Part shown: positions 46,575 through 55,405 of the stretch, in pieces | How the letters are laid out: the number at the start of each line of letters is the position of its first letter | How positions within the stretch are numbered: position 1 is the first letter of the stretch | Assembly: GCA_964559835.1 (NCBI GenBank) | Contig: CAZLJE010000017.1 | Location: 1 to 64,000 of the forward strand | DNA: 64,000 nt | Origin: DAISJI01 sp964559835 | GTDB lineage: Bacteria; Acidobacteriota; Terriglobia; Terriglobales; Acidobacteriaceae | Reading direction: 5' to 3' | Notes under the pieces: generated by a model | Seen by the model: only the letters and a program-made list of their open reading frames with translations | Told to the model about the DNA's origin: nothing | The model's database searches: none | Made by a program: the position numbers and the translations under genes

Positions 46575-48746
46575 ATGAAACAGTTTCTGCAATCAGCTCG
46601 CAATGGCGCTCGGCGGCTTGCCGAAGTCCCCGTTCCGCAGCCCGGTCCCGGGCAGGTACTGGTGCGTACGGCCGCGTCATTGGTGTCGTCGGGCACGGAA
46701 AAGATGGCGATGGATTTCGCGGGCAAGAGCCTCTTGCAAAAAGCGCGCTCGCGTCCGGACCTGGTCCGGCAGGTGGTCACGAAAGCAAAGGCCGAAGGCG
46801 TAGCCAACGCGGTCGGCGCGGCATTGAATCGACTGGACCGGCCACAGTCACTCGGCTATAGCGCGGCAGGGATTGTCGTTGCCGTGGGCGAGGGCGTGTC
46901 GGAGTTCGCGCCCGGCGATCGCGTCGCCTGCGCCGGCGCGGGTTACGCGGTGCACGCGGAATTCATCGTCGTACCCCGCAATCTTGTTGCCCACGTTCCG
47001 CAAGGCGAACGCGAGGTCACCTTCGAAGAGGCGGCGTTCACCGCCATCGGCGCCATCGCGCTGCATGCCTTTCGCCTGGCGGAACCGACACTCGGAGAAA
47101 CGGTTGCCGTCATAGGACTGGGATTGATCGGGTTGGTCACCGCGCAGATCGCTCATGCCGCCGGCTGTAAAGTGGTCGGCATCGATCCCAATCAGCAGCG
47201 TTGCGGACTTGCGGAACAACTGGGCTGCTCCGCTACGGCTGACGAAAGCACGTTCAAGAACCTGATTGCACAAGCGACCAGCGGGCGAGGCGCAGACGTC
47301 GTTCTCATTACGGCCGCTACTGATTCGGATGCTCCCGTGACGCTGGCCGGTGAGGCCGCTCGATTGAAGGGACGCGTTGTCGCCGCCGGGCTGGTCGGCA
47401 CCAACATCCCCCGCCGCCTTTATTTCGACAAGGAACTTGATTTCCGCATATCCCGCTCCTATGGCCCGGGCCGCTACGATCCGGAATTCGAGGAACTGGG
47501 ACACGACTATCCTGCCGCATACGTGCGCTGGACCGAGACGCGCAACATGCAAGCCTTCCTCGAGTTGCTTGCCTCGTCGCGTGTGCAGGTGCTTCCGCTT
47601 ATATCGCATCGTTTCCCGATCGATCGCGCCACCGAAGCGTACGACCTGATCTCCGGCGAGACTGGCGCACCGTTCCTCGGCGTTGTGATCGCCTATCCCG
47701 CGGACGCGCCGATGAAGACACGCGTCGATCTTGCACCCGCTGTGGCGGCGAAAACGGCAGAGACAGTACGGATCGGCGTCATTGGCGCGGGGAATTTTGC
47801 GAACGCCGTGCTCCTGCCCGCGCTCAAGCACTTGCCCTCAGTGCAGTTGGCGGGCATCTGCGCAGGCTCGGGCGCGAGCGCGCGCCATGTCGGCGACAAG
47901 TTCGGCTTCCGTTATTGCGCGACAAGCGAAAAGGAAATCCTCGACGATCCCGCCGTTGACGCAGTCGTGATCGCCACTCGCCATGATTCGCACGCGCGAC
48001 AGGTGATCGCCGCTCTGGAAGCGGGAAAGCACGTTTTCGTGGAAAAGCCGCTCGCCATCCGCGAAGATGAATTGCGGGCGGTGGCGGCGGCGGCGCAATC
48101 TAGCGGGCGCATGCTGATGGTCGGATTCAACCGGCGGTTCGCTCCATTGGCGCAAAGGATGAAGGAATTCTTTCGTCCGGTGCAGGAGCCGCTTATGGTC
48201 CAGTATCGGGCCAACGCCGGACGCATTCCTCTAGAGCACTGGACGCAGCACCCGGAACAGGGCGGGAGGATCATCGGCGAGGCGTGCCATTTCGTCGATT
48301 TTTCCGGTTGGATGATCGGCGAAAATCCGGTTTCGGTATCGGCCGAGGCGCTGCCCGACCATGGCATCTACCGCCAGGACAATGTAGTTCTCACGCTCCG
48401 CTACCCGAACGGCAGCATTGCCGTGGTCACCTACATCGCCGCCGGCGACAAACTGCTGGGCAAGGAACGCGTGGAAGTACACGGCGGCGGACGCAGCGCC
48501 GTCCTGGACGACTTCCGGGAAGTGGAACTCAGCGACGGACGTTCACACCGCAAGGAGAAGGCGCGGTTCTCACAGGACAAGGGCCACGCCGCCGAATGCG
48601 AGGCCTTCGTGTCAGCCGTGCTGAAAGGCGGACCGTCGCCAATCCCTTTCGCCGATCTCTACGCGACGACCGAAGCCATGCTGCTCGCCGTTCAGAGCCT
48701 GGGCACCGACGCGCCCGCAGCGCTCGTCGGTACCCCGAACGGGTGA
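46575..48746 (+). CDS. Bi-domain oxidoreductase (zinc-ADH-like + Gfo/Idh/MocA)
   Basis: 723 residues. Residues 1 to about 350 are a medium-chain dehydrogenase-like domain (GDRVACAGAGYAVHAEF, Rossmann VIGLGLIG). About 395-715 is a Gfo/Idh/MocA domain (IGVIGAGNFANAVLLPALK, HVFVEKPLAI). Such fusions are known in polysaccharide clusters and are thought to oxidise or epimerise a sugar nucleotide. The GEACHFVDFSGW segment is typical. Next gene starts 4 bp later. Confidence 0.93.
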   Translation: MKQFLQSARNGARRLAEVPVPQPGPGQVLVRTAASLVSSGTEKMAMDFAGKSLLQKARSRPDLVRQVVTKAKAEGVANAVGAALNRLDRPQSLGYSAAGIVVAVGEGVSEFAPGDRVACAGAGYAVHAEFIVVPRNLVAHVPQGEREVTFEEAAFTAIGAIALHAFRLAEPTLGETVAVIGLGLIGLVTAQIAHAAGCKVVGIDPNQQRCGLAEQLGCSATADESTFKNLIAQATSGRGADVVLITAATDSDAPVTLAGEAARLKGRVVAAGLVGTNIPRRLYFDKELDFRISRSYGPGRYDPEFEELGHDYPAAYVRWTETRNMQAFLELLASSRVQVLPLISHRFPIDRATEAYDLISGETGAPFLGVVIAYPADAPMKTRVDLAPAVAAKTAETVRIGVIGAGNFANAVLLPALKHLPSVQLAGICAGSGASARHVGDKFGFRYCATSEKEILDDPAVDAVVIATRHDSHARQVIAALEAGKHVFVEKPLAIREDELRAVAAAAQSSGRMLMVGFNRRFAPLAQRMKEFFRPVQEPLMVQYRANAGRIPLEHWTQHPEQGGRIIGEACHFVDFSGWMIGENPVSVSAEALPDHGIYRQDNVVLTLRYPNGSIAVVTYIAAGDKLLGKERVEVHGGGRSAVLDDFREVELSDGRSHRKEKARFSQDKGHAAECEAFVSAVLKGGPSPIPFADLYATTEAMLLAVQSLGTDAPAALVGTPNG

Positions 48747-48750
48747 CGAT

Positions 48751-49731
48751 GTGTCGACGCGCACGCGGCTGAACTATTACCGGCGCATCTTCCGCGCCTA
48801 CCTGACCAACGACAAGAGCCACCTCACGTTCTGGCACGAGCTGCCAGCGGAAAATCCCGCTGCATCGGCGGACAAACTCGGCCCCTACTACATGCTGTTC
48901 GCGGCGAAGGCGGATTACAGCGGTACGTTCGACGCCAACGGCATTCCTCAGCTTGATTACCACGGCGCTATCGGCCTGCAGTACAACCCGATCGCCATCG
49001 CGCAATATGGGTTGGGTAATTACAACCTGTGGCAAAATTCGGGGGATAGTACCAGGCGCGAAAAGTATCTGCGCATTGCCGACTGGCTGGCCGCTTCCTT
49101 GGAACAAAACCGAAACGGGTTATGGGTCTGGAACCATCACTTTGACTGGGATTACCGCACGCCGCTGAAAGCGCCGTGGTATTCGGGACTGGCGCAAGGA
49201 CAGGGCATTTCCCTCCTCGTGCGCGCGTATGCCGACAGCGGCAAGACAGAGTATCTCGAGGCGGCGCGGCGCGCTTTTGTACCGATGTTGCGGAGTGTCG
49301 AAGAAGGTGGCGTGGCGTTTCAAGACGAACACGGCGACATCTGGCTGGAGGAGTACATCGTCTCCCCGCCGACGCACATCCTGAACGGTTTCATGTGGGC
49401 GCTCTGGGGCGTGTACGACCTGTGGCTCTGCACGGCTGACCAAGACGCGCGGCGGCTCTTTGACCGCTGCACGGCAACGCTGGTCCGCAATCTCGCCACG
49501 TTCGATACCGGGTATTGGTCGCTCTACGAGCAATCGGGTACGCGAATGAAAATGCTGGCAAGCCCCTTCTATCACTCGCTGCACATCGTCCAACTACGGA
49601 TCATGGCGCGGCTGACCGGTGACAAGATCTTCGCCGAGTTCGCCGATCGATGGGCCGCCTACGCCAGCAAAGCAGTGAATCGAAACGTCGCCCTGGCTTA
49701 CAAGGCGGTGTTCAAGCTTGTGTACTATTGA
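48751..49731 (+). CDS. D-glucuronyl C5-epimerase C-terminal-like protein
   Basis: 326 residues; GTG start. Matches the catalytic domain of heparosan-type D-glucuronyl C5-epimerases: NGFMWALWGVYDLW, then GYWSLYEQ and SPFYHSLHIVQL with conserved Tyr/His. No signal peptide, so it would act in the cytoplasm on precursor or lipid-linked units. Bacterial homologues that epimerise glucuronate are known. Suggests GlcA/IdoA in the polymer. Next to the bi-domain oxidoreductase. Confidence 0.87.
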   Translation: MSTRTRLNYYRRIFRAYLTNDKSHLTFWHELPAENPAASADKLGPYYMLFAAKADYSGTFDANGIPQLDYHGAIGLQYNPIAIAQYGLGNYNLWQNSGDSTRREKYLRIADWLAASLEQNRNGLWVWNHHFDWDYRTPLKAPWYSGLAQGQGISLLVRAYADSGKTEYLEAARRAFVPMLRSVEEGGVAFQDEHGDIWLEEYIVSPPTHILNGFMWALWGVYDLWLCTADQDARRLFDRCTATLVRNLATFDTGYWSLYEQSGTRMKMLASPFYHSLHIVQLRIMARLTGDKIFAEFADRWAAYASKAVNRNVALAYKAVFKLVYY

Positions 49732-49741
49732 ATCCTGAATC

Positions 49742-50572
49742 ATGACCAGGGAACTCAAGGACGCGGTACGCGATTTCTGGGAGCAGGAATCCTGCGGCAC
49801 CCGCTACATGTCCGGCACGGAAGAGCAGGAACGCTTTGCGCAGCAGGCGCAGGCCCGCTATTCCCTTGAGCCCTATATTCCGGCATTTGCGGATTTCAAG
49901 GCCTCTACCAGCAAACGGGTACTGGAGATCGGAGTCGGATTGGGCGCCGACTTCATCCAGTGGTGCCGTGCCGGTGCTCAAGGTACCGGTGTCGACTTGA
50001 CCCAGGCTGCCATCGACGCGACACGCCGCCGGTGTGCGTTGGAAGGGTTCCAACCCGATCTGCGAGTCGCCGATGCCGAAGGTCTGCCGTTTGCGGAGAA
50101 TACTTTCGACATCGTGTACTCGTGGGGTGTCCTCCATCACACACCGAATACATCGGATGCGATAGGCGAAGTTTTCCGCGTGCTTCGTCCCGGAGGCGAG
50201 GCCCGCATCATGATCTATGCGCGGCCCAGTTGGGTCGCGATGATGCTGTGGGTCCGCTACGGATTGTTTGCCGGAAAGCCTTGGCGTTCCCTGAATTCCG
50301 TAACCTTCGATCACCTGGAAAGCCCCGGCACAAAGACATACTCCGATCCGGAGACGCGGCAGCTGTTTGGCGCGTTCTCCGACGTCACACTCACTCGAGA
50401 GTTAAGCCCAGGAGACTTGTTACTCAACCAGCCCTCGGCGAAGTATCGCAATCCGATTTACAAGCTGGCGTGGAGCTTGTACCCGCGTCGAGTGATGCGT
50501 GCGCTCGGGAACCGCTTCGGCCTCTTCGTCCTCATTCGAGCGCGCAAGCCGCAGGCGGACGTCACCCGGTGA
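49742..50572 (+). CDS. Class I SAM-dependent methyltransferase
   Basis: 276 residues. Motif I VLEIGVGLGADF (about 60-70), acidic VDL at motif II, post-I ADAEGLPFAENTFDIVYSWG, then LHHTPNT. Methyltransf_11 type. Likely methylates a sugar or uronate within the cluster; the substrate is unknown. The next gene's GTG overlaps its TGA (GTGA). Confidence 0.9.
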   Translation: MTRELKDAVRDFWEQESCGTRYMSGTEEQERFAQQAQARYSLEPYIPAFADFKASTSKRVLEIGVGLGADFIQWCRAGAQGTGVDLTQAAIDATRRRCALEGFQPDLRVADAEGLPFAENTFDIVYSWGVLHHTPNTSDAIGEVFRVLRPGGEARIMIYARPSWVAMMLWVRYGLFAGKPWRSLNSVTFDHLESPGTKTYSDPETRQLFGAFSDVTLTRELSPGDLLLNQPSAKYRNPIYKLAWSLYPRRVMRALGNRFGLFVLIRARKPQADVTR

Positions 50573-51819
50573 AGATCTGGTACATCAGCCAGTATTTCCC
50601 TCCCGAGATGGGGGCTCCGTCCGCCAGAGTTTCCGAGTTGGCGCGGCATTGGGCGGAAGGTGGGCATGACGTCACCGTCCTCACTGGATTTCCCAATCAT
50701 CCCACCGGCATCGTGCCTCCGGAATACCGCAAACGTTTGTGGCGGCTTGTCGAACGCGAGACATTCCGTGGCGTGCGCGTAGTCCGGACCTGGTTATGGC
50801 CGCTCCCGAACCGCAAGTCGCATGAACGAGTGCGTAATTATTGTTCGTTCGCTGCCTCAGCCTCCTTTACCGGATCGTTCGTCGGCGGCCGGCCCGATAT
50901 CGTGATCGCAACCTCGCCGCAATTGCTGTGCGGCTTGGCCGGGTGGTGGATCAGCCGAATAAAAGGCGTTCCGCTGGTATTTGAAGTGCGCGACCTGTGG
51001 CCCGAGTCGCTGCAGGCGGTCGGCGTCGCTAACGAGCGCTCGCCGATGATGCGTGTGCTCGGTCGCATCGCCGGCTTCCTATATCGACATGCGGCGCACA
51101 TCGTTGTGGTCACAGCCGCTTTTCGCGAGCGCCTGATCGAGGACTGGCATGTTCCCGAAACGAAGATCTCGGTGGTCTCGAATGGGGTGGAGACTGACTT
51201 GTTTTCGCCTTCCGCCGACGGCAATGTCCGCGCTTCGCTTGGCCTCAAAGACGAGCTTCTGGTCTCCTACATCGGCACCATGGGCAATGCGCACGGTCTT
51301 GAATTGCTCCTCGATGCCGCCGCGCACTTCAAGAGCAAGGCTCCGGAGATCCGGTTTCTGCTGGTCGGTGAAGGCGCCGAAAAGGAGAAGTTGACGCGAG
51401 CCGCGACAAATCGCGGATTGTCAAACCTCATTTTTATGGACCAGCAGGCGCGCGAACGTGTGCCCGCCTTACTCGCGGCTTCGGATGTCTGCCTGGTCCT
51501 GTTGAAAGACACACCGGTTTTTCGGACCGTGATTCCAACGAAGATGCTGGAAATGATGAGCTGCGGCCGTCCCGTAGTACTCGGCGTGCATGGGCAGGCT
51601 GCCGAAATCCTGAACGCCGCCAACGGCGGGATCGTCATTCGTCCGGAAAACCTCGAAGACCTGGTAGACGCGATCGGCAAGCTCGCCGCAAACGCCGGGC
51701 TGCGCAAGCACTATGGCAGTAATGGAAGACGGTACATCGTGAGCGCGATGTCCCGTCGAGCGACGGCCCATGAGTACATCGATGTGCTGTCCGGCATTCT
51801 GCGCCAGAGCACGAAATAA
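50569..51819 (+). CDS. Glycosyltransferase family 4 (WbuB-like)
   Basis: 416 residues from GTG 50569. N-terminal VKIWYISQYFPPEMGAPSAR, typical of WbuB-like GT4. EVRDLWPESLQAVG and donor-site TVIPTKMLEMMSCGRPVVLG with the E-x7-E type region. GT-B fold, cytoplasmic and membrane-associated. Probable transferase for repeat-unit assembly. Followed by a bidirectional hairpin. Confidence 0.92.
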   Translation: MKIWYISQYFPPEMGAPSARVSELARHWAEGGHDVTVLTGFPNHPTGIVPPEYRKRLWRLVERETFRGVRVVRTWLWPLPNRKSHERVRNYCSFAASASFTGSFVGGRPDIVIATSPQLLCGLAGWWISRIKGVPLVFEVRDLWPESLQAVGVANERSPMMRVLGRIAGFLYRHAAHIVVVTAAFRERLIEDWHVPETKISVVSNGVETDLFSPSADGNVRASLGLKDELLVSYIGTMGNAHGLELLLDAAAHFKSKAPEIRFLLVGEGAEKEKLTRAATNRGLSNLIFMDQQARERVPALLAASDVCLVLLKDTPVFRTVIPTKMLEMMSCGRPVVLGVHGQAAEILNAANGGIVIRPENLEDLVDAIGKLAANAGLRKHYGSNGRRYIVSAMSRRATAHEYIDVLSGILRQSTK

Positions 51820-51821
51820 GA

Positions 51822-51844
51822 AGCCCCTCGCATGGCGAGGGGCT
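51822..51844. terminator. Bidirectional hairpin terminator
   Basis: AGCCCCTCGC-ATG-GCGAGGGGCT, a 10-bp perfect stem with a 3-nt loop, between the converging GT4 and PEP-CTERM genes. T tract weak on the + side. Confidence 0.7.
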
Positions 51845-51867
51845 CTGGGTTCGAAATCCAGCCGATG

Positions 51868-52521
51868 TTATTTCTTGCGCTTACGGAACGCCACCGCAGC
51901 CAATCCGCTGCCCAGCAACATAAGCGAAGCGGGCTCGGGAGTAGTAATGGAGTCGTTCGAAGGCGGATCCTGACCATAGTTCAGGCCGCTGAACAGGGTG
52001 TACGAGCCGTCGGGGGTGATCCGGATCGAATCAAAGGAGTTCGACGAGGTGTACCCGAAGAACGTCGCCGTCGGATAACCATCCGGGTTGACCGCGTACG
52101 AATCCAGCACCGAACCGCCGCTCAGGAACGACACCACGAAGCTGTTGCCGTAACCGGGGATTGAATTCAGGTAGAACGACGCTGACGTTGACGCGCTGAA
52201 GTTGACGTTCAGCGTTCCCCAGTTCACCTGCAGCAGCGTCAATCCCGTATGCCAATCCGTGTAGGTGCTGGGATTGAATTGCGGGTCGACTACGTACAGG
52301 CCGCCGTCCGGCGAAGAAAAATTCGCTCCGTTTGCGGTAAACGAATACCCCATGGACGAGTAACCGCCCGCCGGAGCCAAGCTGTTCAGGTTGACGGACG
52401 TCAGGGACGTCGAACGTGCCGCCCAATCTGAATAGTTGGAATAGGTTTGCGATTCCGCAAACGCAGGCAAGCAGAGAAGCAACGTCAGAGCCGCTACTGT
52501 GTATTTGATGCGTCGGTTCAT
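51868..52521 (-). CDS. PEP-CTERM sorted exported protein
   Basis: 217 residues; ATG 52521 with GGGGAG upstream is preferred to GTG 52527. Signal peptide (VAALTLLLCLPAFAESQ), a Ser/Tyr/Asn-rich beta domain with no recognised enzyme motif, and a C-terminal PEP-CTERM tripartite signal: TPEP, hydrophobic helix (ASLMLLGSGLAAVAF), RKRKK tail. Processed by an exosortase, which is not in the window. Likely surface or matrix associated with the polysaccharide. Confidence 0.92.
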   Translation of the reverse strand: MNRRIKYTVAALTLLLCLPAFAESQTYSNYSDWAARSTSLTSVNLNSLAPAGGYSSMGYSFTANGANFSSPDGGLYVVDPQFNPSTYTDWHTGLTLLQVNWGTLNVNFSASTSASFYLNSIPGYGNSFVVSFLSGGSVLDSYAVNPDGYPTATFFGYTSSNSFDSIRITPDGSYTLFSGLNYGQDPPSNDSITTPEPASLMLLGSGLAAVAFRKRKK

Positions 52522-52814
52522 ATTCACTCCCCACCCTTGCTAGAGCAATCCCCTGACCATCTTCGGGTTCCTAAAAGTGGTAGGACGAAATACCTAAGTT
52601 ACTCATTCTACGTAATCCCGATTGGACCTGCACCGCATGGGAGCAACCACTCAACGCAAATGTGCAGGTTTTTGCGACTATGTGCCAAGCATTTCATTAA
52701 CGGTTCCATGTCGCGGCGATGGTGCTAAGGTTAAAGGCCTACCTGCTGACGTTCGGACCCCATCGGGTCGCCCTATTCCCGCGTGCTATACTTCGCGAGT
52801 CTTCTCCTTGCCCG

Positions 52815-54203
52815 ATGCTGTTCAATAGCCTCATTTTCCTTTTTGGCTTCCTGCCGATTACGTATCTGGTCTTCTGGCGGCTCACCAGCAAGCAGGGGCG
52901 GTACGTCTGGCTGACGATCACTGGCTATGTCTTTTACGGGACTTGGAATTACAAGTTCTGCGCACTGATGGCGTTCTCGACACTGGTCAGTTATACCGCC
53001 GGATTGGGGATGCTTCGATGGGACGATCCGCGGCGGCGCAAGCTGTGCCTGGTCCTGCCCATCACCATTGACCTGCTGTTGCTAGGGTTCTTCAAGTACT
53101 TCAATTTTGGGATTTTAACGGTCGCGGGCGTGTCCCGTTGGCTCCATCGTCCCCTGCAACTGCACACGGTCGACATCGTGCTGCCGATCGGGATCTCCTT
53201 TTATACGTTCCACACCATTACCTACATCGTGGACAGCTACCGCGGCGTGGTGAAGCCGACCCGTAACTTCTTTGAGTTCGCCTGTTACGTATCGTTGTTC
53301 TCACAACTCGTTGCCGGCCCGATCGTCCGCTTCCGCCAGGTGGAGAAGGACCTGGAGAATCTCGATCATGCCGACCGGACCCGCAGCCTGGATACAGGCT
53401 GGTCGTTCTTTGCCATCGGGCTCATGAAGAAGGTCCTGATTGCCGACACGATCGCTGCCGTTATCAACCCGGCCCTGGCGCAATATTCCACTCTGTCGAC
53501 CCTGAATGCCTGGCTATGCGTTCTCGGCTACACGTACCAGCTCTACTTCGATTTCTCCGGCTATAGCGATATGGCGGTTGGGCTCGGCCACATGTTCGGC
53601 ATCCGGCTGCCGCAGAATTTCAACTCGCCCTATAAGGCGACTGATCCATCCGATTTCTGGCGGCGCTGGCACATTTCACTTTCCACGTGTCTCCGCGATT
53701 ATCTCTATATTCCTCTCGGCGGGAACCGGTACGGAGAATGGAAGGCCTATCGCAACCTGATGATCACGATGTTGCTGGGAGGCCTGTGGCACGGCGCCAG
53801 TTGGACGTTCGTGTTTTGGGGTGCGTACCACGGCGCGCTGCTGTCCTTCTACAAGGCCTTTGGCGAGCAATGGGACCGCCTGAACCTTACCTTCCGCCGC
53901 GTCTTCACGTTCTTTCTGGTCGTTATCGGCTGGGTATTCTTCCGCGCCGAATCGTTTTCGATGGCTGGGACCCTGTTGCATCGGATGTTCACGATGCAGT
54001 CCGGGCCGGCGCTCGTGGGCAGCTATGGGCTCTTCCTGGCACTAGGTGTCGCCATCCCGATCGCGCATTTTGCTCCGAACACGTTCGAGATGAAACACTC
54101 CTGGAGACCTTGGGCAGTGGGCGCAATTGCTGCCGGTTACATCCTGTGTCTCATATCGGTCGCGGGATCCAAGGGCAGTCCGTTCCTGTATTTCCAATTC
54201 TGA
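52815..54203 (+). CDS. MBOAT O-acyltransferase (AlgI-like)
   Basis: 462 residues from ATG 52815 (MLFNSLIFLFGFLP). About 11 helices. Conserved PIGISFYTFHTITYIVDSYR, FSGYSDMAVGLGHMFGI and the active-site His in LLGGLWHGASWTF. Passes acetyl groups across the membrane for polysaccharide O-acetylation, with the AlgJ-like partner 9 bp downstream. TATACT -10-like hexamer at 52787-52792. Confidence 0.95.
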   Translation: MLFNSLIFLFGFLPITYLVFWRLTSKQGRYVWLTITGYVFYGTWNYKFCALMAFSTLVSYTAGLGMLRWDDPRRRKLCLVLPITIDLLLLGFFKYFNFGILTVAGVSRWLHRPLQLHTVDIVLPIGISFYTFHTITYIVDSYRGVVKPTRNFFEFACYVSLFSQLVAGPIVRFRQVEKDLENLDHADRTRSLDTGWSFFAIGLMKKVLIADTIAAVINPALAQYSTLSTLNAWLCVLGYTYQLYFDFSGYSDMAVGLGHMFGIRLPQNFNSPYKATDPSDFWRRWHISLSTCLRDYLYIPLGGNRYGEWKAYRNLMITMLLGGLWHGASWTFVFWGAYHGALLSFYKAFGEQWDRLNLTFRRVFTFFLVVIGWVFFRAESFSMAGTLLHRMFTMQSGPALVGSYGLFLALGVAIPIAHFAPNTFEMKHSWRPWAVGAIAAGYILCLISVAGSKGSPFLYFQF

Positions 54204-54212
54204 CGCTGGCGC

Positions 54213-55394
54213 ATGAAGAGCACCTTCAAACTCGGATACATTCTGCCTCGCCTCATGCTGGTGCTGTTCCTGGCAGATATGGCGTTGCGGCTGATGCCGA
54301 CCGACTGGTTCGCGTTTCGCGCCTTTGAAGCGCTTTTCCGCCGCTATCCGACGGTCGATGGCCCCTTCCAGCCGAATCGGCATTATGTGAACGATGGTGC
54401 CTACGGGGACCTTGCCGGCATGGGGAACTTGCCTTCTTTACGCGAGGTGCGCCACGAAGATTTGTGGACGGACCAGAGCGGGTTTCATAACGTTCCCGCC
54501 AATCCCGTGCCCCGGTATAGCGGCATGGTGGTGGGAGATTCCTTTGCTATTAGCAGCGAAGTGCCGGCGTCGGAGACATTCTCCTCCCGGTTGAGCCAGT
54601 ATTGCGGCGGGTATTACTACAACGCCGGCGATCACCAGCCTTTACGGCTCGGCCATATCCTGGATACCGCTAATCGGATCGGCCTCCGCCGCGGAACGGT
54701 GATATTTGAGATGGTCGAGCGCAACGGGATCGGACCGCCTCCCGACCACACTATCGAGGGCGCGCATGGCTGGCACGGTCGCCTGATTGAAACCATCGGG
54801 CCGAAGCGATTTCAGCAGATCTTGATTCCAATGGCGCCGCTGGGCGCTTCGCCGCTACAGGCGGTCAGCCGCGGTATCGAAAGAGCTGTGCAGAATGGTA
54901 CGTTCCTGCCGAACACCTTTTCGGCAAACGTCGTGGTTCGTGAGCTGACGAATAACGATCGGCTGATCTTTGCGCACGACGAACTAACACAATTTCCCGA
55001 CCCGGAGCGGTCCGCGCGCGAGTGGCTGTCCTATTTCCAGTGGCTTGACGAACAACTTCGCGCCGACGATCTTCATCTCGCAGTGGTGCTTGTGCCCAAC
55101 AAGTATTCGACGTACCGGCCTTTTTTCACCCACGCCGCGCCCCCCACGAATAGCGGCCGATTCATGTCCGAGTTGACCGCAGGACTAGTTCACGCTGGGC
55201 TCCCCGTCGTGAACCTCGAAGCCACGTTCCATGCCGCTGCGGAAGCGGCGGTCGCAAAACATCAATACCTCTACTGGCGTGATGACACCCACTGGAACGC
55301 CGGTGGCATGCAGTTGGGCGCGGCAGAAGTGTGCCAGCGGCTATCGACGTCGCCGGTGCCGGAAAAAGCTGCCGCTATTGATGGCGGTCGGTAG
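54213..55394 (+). CDS. SGNH-like O-acetyltransferase (AlgJ/AlgX-like)
   Basis: 393 residues. N-terminal anchor (LPRLMLVLFLADMALRLM). SGNH-type Ser in GDSFAISS and Asp-His in RDDTHWNAGG. Periplasmic partner of AlgI-type transferases that moves acetyl to the polymer. Close spacing to the MBOAT gene supports function. Confidence 0.9.
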   Translation: MKSTFKLGYILPRLMLVLFLADMALRLMPTDWFAFRAFEALFRRYPTVDGPFQPNRHYVNDGAYGDLAGMGNLPSLREVRHEDLWTDQSGFHNVPANPVPRYSGMVVGDSFAISSEVPASETFSSRLSQYCGGYYYNAGDHQPLRLGHILDTANRIGLRRGTVIFEMVERNGIGPPPDHTIEGAHGWHGRLIETIGPKRFQQILIPMAPLGASPLQAVSRGIERAVQNGTFLPNTFSANVVVRELTNNDRLIFAHDELTQFPDPERSAREWLSYFQWLDEQLRADDLHLAVVLVPNKYSTYRPFFTHAAPPTNSGRFMSELTAGLVHAGLPVVNLEATFHAAAEAAVAKHQYLYWRDDTHWNAGGMQLGAAEVCQRLSTSPVPEKAAAIDGGR

Positions 55395-55405
55395 GCTCGA
55401 TTCGC

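Noticed and set aside
52671..52687. Second sigma-54 promoter upstream of the PEP-CTERM gene
   Set aside because: Minus strand TGGCAC is followed by GC after 9 nt, one short of the required 10, and lies 150 nt from the start.
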